The notes: a model not told the origin generated them from the sequence alone. Numbered from the stretch's first letter, positions 34,747-43,881 are shown. The stretch is DNA of 64,000 nucleotides from Rhodobacteraceae bacterium DSL-40 (GCA_003258405.1 QKPN01000005.1:186001-250000); one strand, 5' to 3'. Numbers and translations: made by a program.

Positions 34747-36275
34747 CGGCGGTCCCCGGTCGATCTGATGATGGTGGACATGATCCGCTCCTGCGAGGCT
34801 TCGGCCGTGGCCATCTCGCCGACGAGACGGCCCTCGTTCATCACGCAGATGCGGTCGGTGATCCCGAGGAGCTCCGGCATTTCGGACGAGATGACGATGA
34901 TCGCCTTGCCCGCCATCGCGAGGTCACGGATCACGGTGTAGATCTCGAATTTCGCGCCGACGTCGATGCCGCGGGTCGGTTCGTCCAGAATGAGGATGTC
35001 CGGATCGGCGAAGAGCCACTTGGCGAGCACGACCTTCTGCTGGTTGCCGCCCGAGAGGTTCACCGTTTCCTGCTCGATGGATGAGCACTTGATCGCGAGG
35101 CGCTTGCGGTAGCGCTCGGCGACCTCGGCCTCCTTGTGCCGGTCGACCACCATCGTGTCGGCGATCGCCTCGAGATTGGCGAGCGGCACGTTGCGCCGGA
35201 TCGTGTCGTCGAGCACGAGCCCGTAGGTCTTGCGGTCTTCGGTGGCGTAGGCGAGGCCGGCGTTCACCGCGCGGCGTACGGTCGAGAGATCAGCCGGGGC
35301 GCCGTCGATCAGCGCCTGGCCGGAGATGTCCCGGCCCCAGGATCGGCCGAAGAGGCTCATGGCGAGCTCGGTCCGGCCGGCCCCCATCAGCCCGGCAAAT
35401 CCCAGCACCTCGCCGCGGCGGACGTTGAAGCTCACCCCGTCGACCACCTTGCGATCGGCATGGATCGGGTGGTGCACGGTCCAGTCGCGAACCTCGAGGA
35501 TCACCCCGCCGATCTCGGGCGCGCGCGGCGGATAGCGGTCTTCGAGCGAGCGGCCGACCATGTCGCGGATGATGTCGCCTTCGCTGATGCCGCTTGAGCA
35601 GTCGAGCCGCGAGACGGCCGAGCCGTCGCGCAGGACGGTGATGGTGTCGGCGACCTTGGAGATCTCGTTGAGCTTGTGGGAGATGAGGATCGAGGTGATG
35701 CCCTTGCGGCGGAACTCCATGAGCAGCTCGAGGAGCTTCTCGCTGTCGGTCTCGTTGAGCGAGGATGTGGGCTCGTCGAGGATGAGGAGCCGGACGTTCT
35801 TTGAGAGCGCCTTGGCGATCTCAACGAGCTGCTGCTTGCCAAGCCCGATGTCGTCGACGCGGGTCTCGGGGCGTTCGGCGAGGCCCACGCGGGCAAGCAG
35901 TTCAGTGGCGCGGCGGTTGGTTTCGCGCCAGTCGATGATGCCGCGCTCCGCACGTTCGTTGCCGAGGAAGATGTTCTCGGCGATGGAGAGGAGCGGAACG
36001 AGGGCGAGCTCCTGGTGAATGATGATGATGCCCTGACGCTCGCTGTCGGCGATGTTGCGGAAGGCCTGCACCTCGCCGTCATAGACGATGTCGCCGCTGT
36101 AGGAGCCGTGCGGATAGACGCCCGAGAGCACCTTCATCAGTGTGGACTTGCCCGCGCCGTTCTCGCCGACAAGCGCGTGGATCTCGCCCTCCTCGACGGA
36201 GAGGTTCACGGTGTCGAGCGCCTTCACGCCGGGAAATTCCTTCGTGATCCCGCGCATTTCGAGGATCGTGGCCAT
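34743..36275 (-). CDS. gguA: Multiple-monosaccharide ABC transporter ATP-binding protein (GguA/MmsA)
   Basis: A 510-residue double ATPase. Domain 1 has Walker [11 protein letters not shown] near residue 38 and Walker [14 protein letters not shown]; domain 2 has [16 protein letters not shown] in place of a full Walker A and the signature [16 protein letters not shown] followed by [11 protein letters not shown]. The gene follows chvE after a 97-base gap that contains two hairpins, and is coupled to gguB by a 4-base overlap. Confidence 0.94.
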   Translation of the reverse strand: MATILEMRGITKEFPGVKALDTVNLSVEEGEIHALVGENGAGKSTLMKVLSGVYPHGSYSGDIVYDGEVQAFRNIADSERQGIIIIHQELALVPLLSIAENIFLGNERAERGIIDWRETNRRATELLARVGLAERPETRVDDIGLGKQQLVEIAKALSKNVRLLILDEPTSSLNETDSEKLLELLMEFRRKGITSILISHKLNEISKVADTITVLRDGSAVSRLDCSSGISEGDIIRDMVGRSLEDRYPPRAPEIGGVILEVRDWTVHHPIHADRKVVDGVSFNVRRGEVLGFAGLMGAGRTELAMSLFGRSWGRDISGQALIDGAPADLSTVRRAVNAGLAYATEDRKTYGLVLDDTIRRNVPLANLEAIADTMVVDRHKEAEVAERYRKRLAIKCSSIEQETVNLSGGNQQKVVLAKWLFADPDILILDEPTRGIDVGAKFEIYTVIRDLAMAGKAIIVISSEMPELLGITDRICVMNEGRLVGEMATAEASQERIMSTIIRSTGDRR

Positions 36276-36301
36276 GCTCAGCCCTTCATTCTGGAAGCGG
36301 T

Positions 36302-36322
36302 CGCCCCTCGCAGAAAGGGGCG
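36302..36322 (-). repeat. Second hairpin between chvE and gguA
   Basis: CGCCCC (36302-36307) and GGGGCG (36317-36322) are perfect inverted copies with a 9-base loop, 27 bases upstream of the gguA start. With the hairpin next to the chvE stop it may lower gguA expression relative to chvE. Confidence 0.5.
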
Positions 36323-36356
36323 GGAAGGCGCGAAGGGGGAGACAGGGGGGAGCCCG

Positions 36357-36373
36357 ACCTCCGCGCCGGAGGT
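36357..36373 (-). terminator. Hairpin at the chvE stop
   Basis: ACCTCC (36357-36362) and GGAGGT (36368-36373) pair around GCGCC; the stem begins at the last base of the chvE stop codon in the leftward transcript. It is well placed to protect the chvE message from 3' decay or attenuate read-through. Confidence 0.55.
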
Positions 36374-37437
36374 TACTGGATCTGGTCGGCGGCGTAGTAG
36401 CCGCTTCCCACCAGGACCTCTTCCCAGTTGGCCGCCGTCACCGGAACCGGCTCCAGCAGATAGGAGGGCACGACCTTCACGCCGTTGTCGTAGGTCGTGG
36501 TGTCGTTGATTTCAGGCTCGCCGCCCTGAAGCAGCGCATCGACCATGCCGACGGTCACGCGGGCAAGCTCGCGGGTATCCTTGAAGATGGTGGAATACTG
36601 GTCGCCGCGCAGGATCGCCTTGACCGAGGGGATCTCCGCATCCTGGCCGGTGACGATCGGCATCGGCATGTCGCCCGAGCCGTAGCCGACGCCCTTGAGC
36701 GAGGAGATGATGCCGATGGAAAGCCCGTCATAGGGCGAGAGCACGCCATTCAGCTGCTGGTCGGTGTAGTTGGCCGAAAGCAGGTTGTCCATGCGGGCCT
36801 GGGCGACGGAGCCGTCCCAGCGCAGGGTGCCGACCGTGTCCATGCCCATCTGGCCGGAGGGAATGATGATATCGCCCGAGTCGATCATCGGCTGGAGCAC
36901 GCTCATCGCGCCATTGTAGAAGAAGTAGGCGTTGTTGTCGTCCGGGCTGCCGCCGAAGAGCTCGATGGTCCACGGCTTCGCATCGGGGAAGCGTTCCTTC
37001 AGGCCGTCGACCAGCGTGGTGGCCTGCTGCACGCCCACCTTGAAGTTGTCGAAGGTAGCGTAATAGTCGACGTTGGCGCTGTCGCGGATCAGGCGGTCGT
37101 AGGCCACGACGCTGATATCGGCGGCATGCGCATTCTCGAGCGCGTTCGAGAGCGTGGTGCCGTCGATGGCCGCGATAACGAGCACGTTGACGCCCTTGGT
37201 GATCATGTTCTCGATCTGGGCGAGCTGGTTCGGGATGTCATCCTCGGCGTATTGCAGGTCGGTGGTGTAGCCGGCCTCCTCGAACTGCTTCACCATGTTG
37301 TCGCCGTCGGAGATCCACCGCGCGGACGATTTCGTCGGCATGGCGATCCCGACATAACCCTTGTCTTCCGCCATCACGGAGGGCGCCGCCAGCGCCACGA
37401 GTATGGTCGTCGCGAGTACGCGCGAGATGAGTTTCAT
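36373..37437 (-). CDS. chvE: ChvE-type periplasmic multiple-sugar-binding protein
   Basis: A 354-residue periplasmic sugar-binding protein. The signal peptide is residues 1-23 (ending SVMA), and the mature start [19 protein letters not shown] is typical of ChvE/MmsE, which binds galactose, glucose and arabinose. Other landmarks are [27 protein letters not shown] and [16 protein letters not shown]. In Agrobacterium ChvE also presents sugars to a virulence sensor; nothing here suggests that. The start has GGGAGGA 4 bases before ATG 37437. It is the first gene of the leftward sugar block and is divergent from a gbpR-type regulator. Confidence 0.94.
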   Translation of the reverse strand: MKLISRVLATTILVALAAPSVMAEDKGYVGIAMPTKSSARWISDGDNMVKQFEEAGYTTDLQYAEDDIPNQLAQIENMITKGVNVLVIAAIDGTTLSNALENAHAADISVVAYDRLIRDSANVDYYATFDNFKVGVQQATTLVDGLKERFPDAKPWTIELFGGSPDDNNAYFFYNGAMSVLQPMIDSGDIIIPSGQMGMDTVGTLRWDGSVAQARMDNLLSANYTDQQLNGVLSPYDGLSIGIISSLKGVGYGSGDMPMPIVTGQDAEIPSVKAILRGDQYSTIFKDTRELARVTVGMVDALLQGGEPEINDTTTYDNGVKVVPSYLLEPVPVTAANWEEVLVGSGYYAADQIQ

Positions 37438-37460
37438 GAAGTCCTCCCTTTGGCCCGCCG

Positions 37461-37493
37461 CCCGGCTGCGCATGGGATGCGCGGGATGCCGGG
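37461..37493 (-). promoter_or_regulatory. Nested hairpin in the chvE leader
   Basis: CCCGGC (37461-37466) pairs with GCCGGG (37488-37493), enclosing GCGCAT-GGG-ATGCGC (37468-37482). It lies 24 bases upstream of the chvE start, between the likely promoter and the ribosome-binding site, so it would be in the 5' untranslated region. Confidence 0.45.
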
Positions 37494-37599
37494 CGATCAC
37501 TCTTGGCGGGGCGCGCGCGCACGTCTTCGTGAGGCTGACCCCTGCGGCTGCGAGCGTGACAAGGTTAGACATTGCAATCAAATCAGCATATGGATGTAA

Positions 37600-37607
37600 G
37601 ATATATC
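37600..37607. promoter_or_regulatory. GATATATC palindrome in the chvE-lysR divergent region
   Basis: An 8-bp palindrome inside an AT-rich stretch (about 37570-37615) that is the only obvious promoter-like part of the 192-base gap. LysR-type regulators often bind such dyads next to their own start; the site is 22 bases from the lysR ATG. Assignment is tentative. Confidence 0.3.
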
Positions 37608-37629
37608 ATTTAAAGCATGTTGGCGTTCC

Positions 37630-38595
37630 ATGTCGCAAGACGACTACAAGCGGCGCGACGAACTCGTCCGCAAGGGATTGCGCTTCTCGCAGATCCGCCT
37701 GATGGCGGCGCTGGAGGAAACCGGCCAGATCTCGGCGGCGGCGGCCCAGATGGCGATCACGCAGCCGGCGGCCTCGCGGCTTCTGGCCGAGCTCAACCGG
37801 ACGACCGGCACCGAGCTCTACGAGCGCCATGCGCGCGGCATCATCCTGACCGAGGCAGGGCGGCGCTTCGCGGCCTCCGCGCGCGCGATCCTGCGCCAGC
37901 TTGACGATGCCCGCGACCAGATTGCCGAACTGAGCCAGGGGCTGCGCGGCCTCGTGCGCATCGGCGCGGTGACGGGGCCCGCGCTCGAGATCGTCCTGCC
38001 GGTCATTCGCGAGCTGCGCGTGACCTATCCGGAGATCGAGGTCGCGGTGATCGTGGATACCAGTGACAAGCTCTCCGAGGCCCTGCTCTCGCACGAACTG
38101 GATTTCTATATCGGACGGCTGCTCGCCGATACCGATGCCCGCGCCGTCGAGATGCGCCCGATCGGGCCGGAGCCGGTCGGGCTCATCGTCCGTCTCGAGC
38201 ATCCGCTGACGCGGAAGGAGGGGGTCAGGCTCGAGGATTGTCTCGTTTATGACTGGGTGATGCAGCCGCCGGGGGGGCTGCAGCGTCGGGCGGTCGAGAC
38301 ATACCTGCTCGAGACCGGCTACCGCCTGCCGCAGCGGGTGTTGGGCACGTCCTCGCTGCTGCTGACGCTCGCGATCATCAGCGAGACCAACGCGATTGCT
38401 CCGGTGGCGCGATCGGTCGGCGAGTTCTACACCGCCCGGAGCGGGCTCGGGGGCAATATCCGGCTGCTGGACGTCACGCCCGATCTCGCGGTCTCGACCT
38501 ATTCGCTCATCCAGCGGCACGGGGAGCGGCCGCCGCCGCCGGTCGCCCGCGTGCTCGATCTGATCGGAAAGCAGATTGCGCGGCTCGGCGGCTAG
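37630..38595 (+). CDS. gbpR: LysR-family regulator, GbpR type (sugar-responsive)
   Basis: A 321-residue LysR protein: winged HTH at about residues 15-75 (QISAAAAQMAITQPAASRLLAELNRTTG), then a periplasmic-binding-like co-inducer domain. It sits head-to-head with chvE. GbpR of Agrobacterium is a LysR protein that controls chvE in response to galactose and arabinose, and the position matches, so it probably controls the sugar block. The name follows context and family, not a distinctive motif. Confidence 0.82.
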   Translation: MSQDDYKRRDELVRKGLRFSQIRLMAALEETGQISAAAAQMAITQPAASRLLAELNRTTGTELYERHARGIILTEAGRRFAASARAILRQLDDARDQIAELSQGLRGLVRIGAVTGPALEIVLPVIRELRVTYPEIEVAVIVDTSDKLSEALLSHELDFYIGRLLADTDARAVEMRPIGPEPVGLIVRLEHPLTRKEGVRLEDCLVYDWVMQPPGGLQRRAVETYLLETGYRLPQRVLGTSSLLLTLAIISETNAIAPVARSVGEFYTARSGLGGNIRLLDVTPDLAVSTYSLIQRHGERPPPPVARVLDLIGKQIARLGG

Positions 38596-38620
38596 TGCCG
38601 CGCGGGCGGCCGGCGGCGGA

Positions 38621-40930
38621 TCAGTCCTTGGCGAGCAGGGACTGGATGAAGTCTTCGAGCTTGCCCCCGGTCGCGAGCAGGCGGCGCGCGGCATCGAGGC
38701 TCGGATCCTCGAGCTGGGGAAGGGGTTCCACAAAGGCCTGATCCGGAGCGAGGGCCGAAGGATCCTCCGAGGGCGGGGGCGCGGCTGTTTCGCCCGTGCG
38801 TGTCGCCATGTAGCGGGCCATGGAGGCGCGCTCGGGGTCGGTGACGGCTTCGCCGGCCCGCGGCCAGTCGCCCGAGGGCCAAGCCAGGGAGGCCGCCTCG
38901 GCATCGAGCCCCGCGGCGTCGAGCTCCGCCTGCGCCGCGGTGAAATCACCCTCGATGAAGAACGATCGCGCGCGCAGGTCGGCGGCTTCGGCGCCGTCCA
39001 TGTCCTTGAGCACCCGCCGCACCATCGGCGCATCGCCTTGGGTCAGATAGGCCCGCGCCAGCAGCAGCCGCCCGGCGGCGTCGCGCCCGGCGGCGGGAAT
39101 GACGATGCTCTGGGCGGCCTTGGCGAGGCCGAGTTCGAGCAGCCTGGATGCGATCTCCTCGCGGGCGGCGTCGTTCTCGGGCATCTCGGAGATGAGATCG
39201 CCTGAAGCGAGAATGATCCGGGCATAGGTTGCGGGGCCGACACGCTGGGGGTCGGCGCTCGCGAGGACATGCACCGCGACGCTGTCGAGAAAGGCGTCGG
39301 CGGCGGTATCGGCCTTGGCATCGCGAATTTCCTCCACGGCCTCACCGAGATTGCCGCGTGCGGCCAGCGCGCGGGCCAGCAGGGCGCGGAGCGGTGCCTC
39401 ATCGGGCGTCCGGCGGTTCTCGAGCGCCGCGCTGCGCAGGTCGGTCACGGTGCGGTCGGGAATGGCGAAGTTCTCCACGAGTGCGATCTCGACCATCCGC
39501 TCGAGCGCCTCGATTGCGTTGGGTGCGCTGTGCTCGACGAGGCCGGACATGATCCGGATCGCGGGGACAGGTTCGCCTTCGGCGGCCTTGAGACGCGCGG
39601 TGACGAGAACGAGTTCGGCCGATGGCGGATCGCCCACGCGCGACAGCGTGTCGAAGATGAGCTGCGCCTCGTGCGGCCGGCCGGCATCAAGGAGGTTGCC
39701 GATGAGGTGCGGCCCGATCAGCATGCGCAGATCCGGCGGCAGGTCGGCAAACGCCTCCTGAACCGTTGCAAAGTGATCGGCGTCGCGGAAGGCGGGTGTG
39801 GTGCCTGCGACCGCGAGCCACATGCCGTGGCGCCCGGGGCAGATGGTGTCGCGCGAGAGGGGCCCGAACGGCGTGACCGCACGGCCGTCCACGACGCGGG
39901 CAAGATCGATCAGCAGCCGCTTGTCCGGGGTCTCGACGTCGAAATCCGTGAGCAGGGTTTCGGCCTCGGCCCCGAAGCCGTAGCGAATGTAGAGCTTGGC
40001 AAGCTCGACGACCGCGACCGGATTGACCTGGTCGAATTCGCCGTAGAGCCGCTGGCGCAGTTCGGGCACCTGGTCGAAGAGCGGCTTCGTGGTGCTCCAG
40101 TAGCCGATGTCGAGGCGATAGTCCGGCACGCAATCAGGCGGCAGGACGGGTTGTGTCAGGCGGTCCGTCGCACGCGCGCTGTAGCGGTCGAAGACCGTCG
40201 TCGCCTGGATCTGGTCGGACGCGAACAGGCCCTCGAGGCCATCGCCGGAGCGCGGCTGGGGCGGCATGGCGAGCGGAAGTGCAGGCGGTTCGCTTTCTTC
40301 CGGGGCGTTCGGGAGCGCGGGAGGCGTGGTTTCCGCAAACTCGGGATAGGCTTCGGAGAGGCTTGTCGGCGGGGGGCCTTCGGCGGTTTCCGCCGGGGAG
40401 TCCTTGGCGGGCGGCAGCGTGACGAGGCCCTGTTCGGCGGCACGTTCGATCTGGCGCAGGAGGTTTTCCTCGGCGTTGTAGACGAGGGCCGACTCCCGGG
40501 CCTCGCGGGCGGCCGGATCTTCGGCCTCGGCCTGGGTCGGGGTGACCTCGGCGGGCGCGGCATCGCGGTCGGCGATATCGAGCGCGAGATACTGCGCGCC
40601 GACGAAGGACGTGCTCACCCGGCATTCGCAGTCGAGCTCGACGGTGATGCGCGTGCCCGCCGGGGTGATTTCACTCCTTACGCTGGTGATGCGGGTGCGC
40701 GGAATCTTGTCGAAGACGCCGGCGGTGGTGAAGGTGAGCGGCTTGCCGGGAAAGGTCACGACCGCACGCCCGGGGCCGGTTTCGAGAGACCATTCGGTCT
40801 GCGGCTCGACCTGCATCACCAGCCGTGAGAAACCGTCATGCTCGCCGCTGCGGATCGCGCCGCCCTCGGCGCCGAACGCCGGGGCGGCGCCGATCATCAG
40901 CGCAAGGCCGAGGGGAAGCGCGTGTCGCAT
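38621..40930 (-). CDS. Large secreted repeat protein co-encoded with motA, unknown
   Basis: A 769-residue protein with a signal peptide (about 1-21, ending AFGA). The N-terminal 125 residues form a beta-rich region that resembles an AMIN-type domain (FSRLVMQVEPQTEWSLETG). A Pro/Glu-rich linker (about 130-235) follows, then some 500 residues of TPR/Sel1-like helical repeats (VVELAKLYIRYGFGAEAETL, LLARAYLTQGDAPMVRRVL). Cysteines at DCECR, PDCVP and DTICPG could form disulfides in the periplasm. Its start overlaps the motA stop by one base (TGATG). It may be a periplasmic motility factor analogous to rhizobial MotC, but I see no direct proof. Confidence 0.7.
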   Translation of the reverse strand: MRHALPLGLALMIGAAPAFGAEGGAIRSGEHDGFSRLVMQVEPQTEWSLETGPGRAVVTFPGKPLTFTTAGVFDKIPRTRITSVRSEITPAGTRITVELDCECRVSTSFVGAQYLALDIADRDAAPAEVTPTQAEAEDPAAREARESALVYNAEENLLRQIERAAEQGLVTLPPAKDSPAETAEGPPPTSLSEAYPEFAETTPPALPNAPEESEPPALPLAMPPQPRSGDGLEGLFASDQIQATTVFDRYSARATDRLTQPVLPPDCVPDYRLDIGYWSTTKPLFDQVPELRQRLYGEFDQVNPVAVVELAKLYIRYGFGAEAETLLTDFDVETPDKRLLIDLARVVDGRAVTPFGPLSRDTICPGRHGMWLAVAGTTPAFRDADHFATVQEAFADLPPDLRMLIGPHLIGNLLDAGRPHEAQLIFDTLSRVGDPPSAELVLVTARLKAAEGEPVPAIRIMSGLVEHSAPNAIEALERMVEIALVENFAIPDRTVTDLRSAALENRRTPDEAPLRALLARALAARGNLGEAVEEIRDAKADTAADAFLDSVAVHVLASADPQRVGPATYARIILASGDLISEMPENDAAREEIASRLLELGLAKAAQSIVIPAAGRDAAGRLLLARAYLTQGDAPMVRRVLKDMDGAEAADLRARSFFIEGDFTAAQAELDAAGLDAEAASLAWPSGDWPRAGEAVTDPERASMARYMATRTGETAAPPPSEDPSALAPDQAFVEPLPQLEDPSLDAARRLLATGGKLEDFIQSLLAKD

Positions 40931-41802
40931 CAGGCGGCCATGCTGTGCTTGGAGTCCTTCAGCGCGCCTTCGAGCTCGTCGTAGGAGGGGCGCAGGCCCG
41001 CGGGCGTATTCTGGCGGCCCACCTCGACGCAGATGTTGGGCGCATGCTGGTGCAGATAGGCGACCATCACCTCGCGGATCAGGTTGTAGAAATGCTGGTC
41101 CTCGTCGATCACCGCCTTCACGCGGGCCGCGAACGGACCGACGAAGCCATAGGCCAGGAACACGCCGAGAAAGGTGCCGACGAGGGCGCCGCCGATCATG
41201 CCGCCGAGGATCGCGGGCGGCTGGTCGATCGAAGCCATCGTCTTGATGACGCCGAGAACGGCGGCGACGATCCCGAGCGCGGGCAGGCCGTCGGCGGTCG
41301 ACTGGAGCGTGTGGGCCGAGTGCAGCGCGCTCTGGTAGCTCGCCTCGATGCGCTTGGAGAGCACCTCCTCGACCTGATGCGGATCGTCGTAGTTCATCGA
41401 GGCCGAACGCAGCGTGTCGCAGATGAGCGCCACCCCCTCCTTGTCCTTGAGGATCTTGGGGTAGGCGCCGAAGATCGGCGAGGCCGCCGGGTCCTCGATG
41501 TGATTGTCGAGCAGGACGGGGTTCGTGCGGGCAATATGGATGAGCTGGAACATCAGGCAGAGCAGGTCCTGATAATCCTTGGTCTTCCAGTGCGCGCCCT
41601 TGAAGACCTTGCTGATGTCCTTGGCGGTTTGCTTGATGCCGTGCGTGTCGTTGGAAATGATGAAGGCGCCGAGGGCGGCGCCGGCGATGGTCATGATTTC
41701 GTGGGGTGCCGCGTGCAGGATGATCTCGATCTTGCCCCCGGCGAGCATGTAACCGCCAAAAACCATGGCGAAAACGATGGCGATACCGACCAATCCGATC
41801 AT
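40930..41802 (-). CDS. motA: Flagellar motor stator protein MotA
   Basis: MotA and MotB form the proton-driven stator that turns the flagellum. The 290-residue protein has four membrane helices and a cytosolic domain between helices 2 and 3, and is identified by MIGLVGIAIVFAMVFGGYML at the start, GIVAAVLGVIKTM and PPAILGGMIGGALVGTFLGVFLAYG. MotB is not in the window, so the partner is encoded elsewhere. The upstream 207 bases contain a CtrA-like site (41871-41886). The stop overlaps the following gene by one base. Confidence 0.95.
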   Translation of the reverse strand: MIGLVGIAIVFAMVFGGYMLAGGKIEIILHAAPHEIMTIAGAALGAFIISNDTHGIKQTAKDISKVFKGAHWKTKDYQDLLCLMFQLIHIARTNPVLLDNHIEDPAASPIFGAYPKILKDKEGVALICDTLRSASMNYDDPHQVEEVLSKRIEASYQSALHSAHTLQSTADGLPALGIVAAVLGVIKTMASIDQPPAILGGMIGGALVGTFLGVFLAYGFVGPFAARVKAVIDEDQHFYNLIREVMVAYLHQHAPNICVEVGRQNTPAGLRPSYDELEGALKDSKHSMAA

Positions 41803-41870
41803 GACACTACTCGACTGATAAAGCGCGTTATGCGCGAACTCTTCCTTGGGCGGCTTCTAGCCGATCATCC

Positions 41871-41886
41871 TTTAAGAAACCTTCAA
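41871..41886 (-). promoter_or_regulatory. CtrA-type site upstream of motA
   Basis: Read on the minus strand, TTGA-N7-TTAAA matches the CtrA consensus TTAA-N7-TTAAC with two mismatches and exact spacing. It lies about 70 bases before the motA start, in the 207-base gap after the MotE-like gene. A role is likely only if CtrA or the fusion protein binds it. Confidence 0.4.
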
Positions 41887-42009
41887 GCGCCGGGGGTTAG
41901 AGCGCAGACGGTTCGGATTGAAGCGGCCCGAAGCCGGGATCTCGCTCCGATGCGTTGCAGGGAGCCGTATCCTCTTGCCGGCCGCGATCTGGTCCGGAAT
42001 GGTCCTGGT

Positions 42010-42594
42010 CTACTGGGTCGGCACGGCCGAGTTGCGGCTCGCGATCACGAGTGTCACGGCATAGGCGGCATCGGGCTCCATGCCGGCAAGCACACTCGCG
42101 GTGATCTCGGGGCGCATGCGGGCGAGGAGCCCTGCGGCGAAGCTTACGTCCATGCGCTCGAAGATGCGGGCGGCGTCGCCGGGTTTCATGTTCTCGTAGA
42201 CCGTCGTCATCCGATCGATGTCGCGCTCGGCGGCCTTGTCGGCCTGGGCCAGCGTGCCTTCGAGGTTGCGCTGGGCGGTCTCGAAGGCGGCGAGCTGCTC
42301 CTTGAGTTTCTGCTCGGCGACGCTCAGCGCCTGGGCCCGGTCGGCGAGCTGGGCGGCCTTGTCATCGAGCTGGGTCTCGCGATCGCGGATGGCGAGCAGC
42401 AGCGCATCGGCCTCCGCCGTTCCGAGCGGGCTGCCCGAAGGATTTTGCGCGATCCCGGAATTGCCCGCCATCGTGCCGAGACCTTCGGCGAAGGCGGGTG
42501 CGCTCTCCGCAAGCCGGATGACGGCGGAGCCGACGAAGCAGGCGACAATGAGGCTGAGGCCCCCGATCGCGGGGGCGGAGGTCCGGGCTGCCAT
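42010..42594 (-). CDS. MotE-like flagellar protein with MgtE_N-type domain
   Basis: A 194-residue protein: an N-terminal membrane anchor (about 9-28), a long Gln/Glu/Ala-rich coiled coil (about 65-125), and a C-terminal helical domain resembling the MgtE N-terminal repeat (YENMKPGDAARIFERMD and LLARMRPEITASVLAGMEP). MotE proteins of this layout act as periplasmic chaperones for motility proteins. It lies between the DUF6468-like gene (3 bases away) and motA. Confidence 0.78.
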   Translation of the reverse strand: MAARTSAPAIGGLSLIVACFVGSAVIRLAESAPAFAEGLGTMAGNSGIAQNPSGSPLGTAEADALLLAIRDRETQLDDKAAQLADRAQALSVAEQKLKEQLAAFETAQRNLEGTLAQADKAAERDIDRMTTVYENMKPGDAARIFERMDVSFAAGLLARMRPEITASVLAGMEPDAAYAVTLVIASRNSAVPTQ

Positions 42595-42597
42595 CGC

Positions 42598-43362
42598 TTA
42601 GCGGTTTCCTCCTCCAGCGGCTAGGGAGCTCAGGGCTTCCAGCAGGTCTTCCTCGCTGTTGACGGGCTGCAGTGCCGCGCGGTTGCGGAGCGGGTTGCCG
42701 AGCGGGGGAAGGGGCCGGGGTTTCGGAAGGTCCACCTCCGTGGTCTCGCGCGGCTTCTGGGGCCGGAGCCGCAACAGGGCTGCCCCCCTGCGCGGCTTCG
42801 CCGGCGCTGCGGGGGCCTCCTCGACGGCGGCAACGGTTTCCTGGGGCTGCGGTGCCTCGGGCTCCGGAGCGGCGGCAGGAGTGTCCGCTGTGTCATCGGC
42901 CGGTTGCGGCGCCATTGCCTGCGCTGATCTGGGCTCCGCGGCGGGCGCCGGAGCCTCGGGCGCGGCCGGCTGCACGGCGGGGCGTGCAGCGGCGGGTGCG
43001 GTGGCGGGAGCCTCCGGTTCCGGCGTGGCAGAGTGGCGCATCCGTTCTCCGGCCTGCGCGATCTGGAAGCGGAGATTGCGCTCTGCGTCCCGCGCCGAAT
43101 GGGTCACACGCACCAGGGCATCGGCACTGTCCTGGGCCTTGGTGATCAGGCTTTGGAGCTCCTTGCGGCCGGTTTTTTCCTTGTTGCGCGACTCCTCGAG
43201 CGTCGTGCGGGCGAGCTCGATCTGGCGCGTCAGTGTCACGATCGCGGCCCCGAGCCCCTTGTCTAGCGATTTGAGATCCTTGACGCGGCGCGACAGCACC
43301 CAGCAGTACCCGCCGGCAAAGAGCGTCGCCGCCATCAGGAGGCCGTTCATCAGCAATTCCAT
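42598..43362 (-). CDS. DUF6468-like flagellar-locus membrane protein
   Basis: A 254-residue protein anchored by one N-terminal helix (about 4-24) and followed by a coiled-coil region (about 28-110, DKGLGAAIVTLTRQIELART). The rest is Ala/Pro/Glu-rich low complexity, ending in a short basic/hydrophobic tail LLEALSSLAAG. The coiled-coil start matches DUF6468 proteins of alphaproteobacterial flagellar loci. It lies between fliL (12 bases) and the MotE-like gene (3 bases). Function unknown. Confidence 0.65.
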   Translation of the reverse strand: MELLMNGLLMAATLFAGGYCWVLSRRVKDLKSLDKGLGAAIVTLTRQIELARTTLEESRNKEKTGRKELQSLITKAQDSADALVRVTHSARDAERNLRFQIAQAGERMRHSATPEPEAPATAPAAARPAVQPAAPEAPAPAAEPRSAQAMAPQPADDTADTPAAAPEPEAPQPQETVAAVEEAPAAPAKPRRGAALLRLRPQKPRETTEVDLPKPRPLPPLGNPLRNRAALQPVNSEEDLLEALSSLAAGGGNR

Positions 43363-43374
43363 TGCGCTGCCTCC

Positions 43375-43881
43375 TCAGTTGAGAACGAATTCGGTGATGA
43401 GCAGATCCCGCACCATGCCATCGCCCGCGACGACCTGGATGCGCCGCAGCATCTGGGCGCGGAGGCGCGCGGCCGAGGAAGGGCTCTCGAGGTCCTTCAC
43501 GTCCACGGCGCGGAGGTAGGTGTTGAGCACATCGAGGATGCGCGGCATCAAGGCGGCGACCGCCTCGGCCTGTCCGGGGGCGACCTCGAGCTCGCCGGTG
43601 AAACGCAGGTTCCGTGCCGAAGCTTCGCGCGGGAGCGAGATCACTATTTGTTCAATCGGCACGAAACTCACCTGCTGGAGCACGGCTTCCACCGCCGCGT
43701 GCGGGTCATGCGCCGCTTCCTCCCCGCCACCCTTCGAATCGAGCAGGCCGGAGTAGACCGCGAAAAATCCGCCACCGCCGAGGATCAAGGCGCCAAGAAT
43801 GCCGAAGATCAGCGGCTTCTTTCCAGAGGGTTTCTTGACGGGGGGGGCAGTCTCCCCGGATTCCAAGGCTGCATCGGTCAT
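43375..43881 (-). CDS. fliL: Flagellar basal-body-associated protein FliL
   Basis: FliL surrounds the stator and supports torque. The 168-residue protein has one transmembrane helix (about 24-44, LIFGILGALILGGGGFFAVY) and a periplasmic domain with stomatin-like fold ending in LRAQMLRRIQVVAGDGMVRDLLITEFVLN-type C-terminal segment. It is divergent from fliF, with a CtrA-type site in the gap, and heads a leftward operon fliL-DUF6468-motE-like, with motA further on. Confidence 0.93.
   Translation of the reverse strand: MTDAALESGETAPPVKKPSGKKPLIFGILGALILGGGGFFAVYSGLLDSKGGGEEAAHDPHAAVEAVLQQVSFVPIEQIVISLPREASARNLRFTGELEVAPGQAEAVAALMPRILDVLNTYLRAVDVKDLESPSSAARLRAQMLRRIQVVAGDGMVRDLLITEFVLN

Noticed and set aside
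32449-34941. 830-codon rightward frame opposite gguC and gguB
   Set aside because: Composition is His/Arg/Asp-rich with no recognisable motif, and the opposite strand encodes clear transporter proteins.
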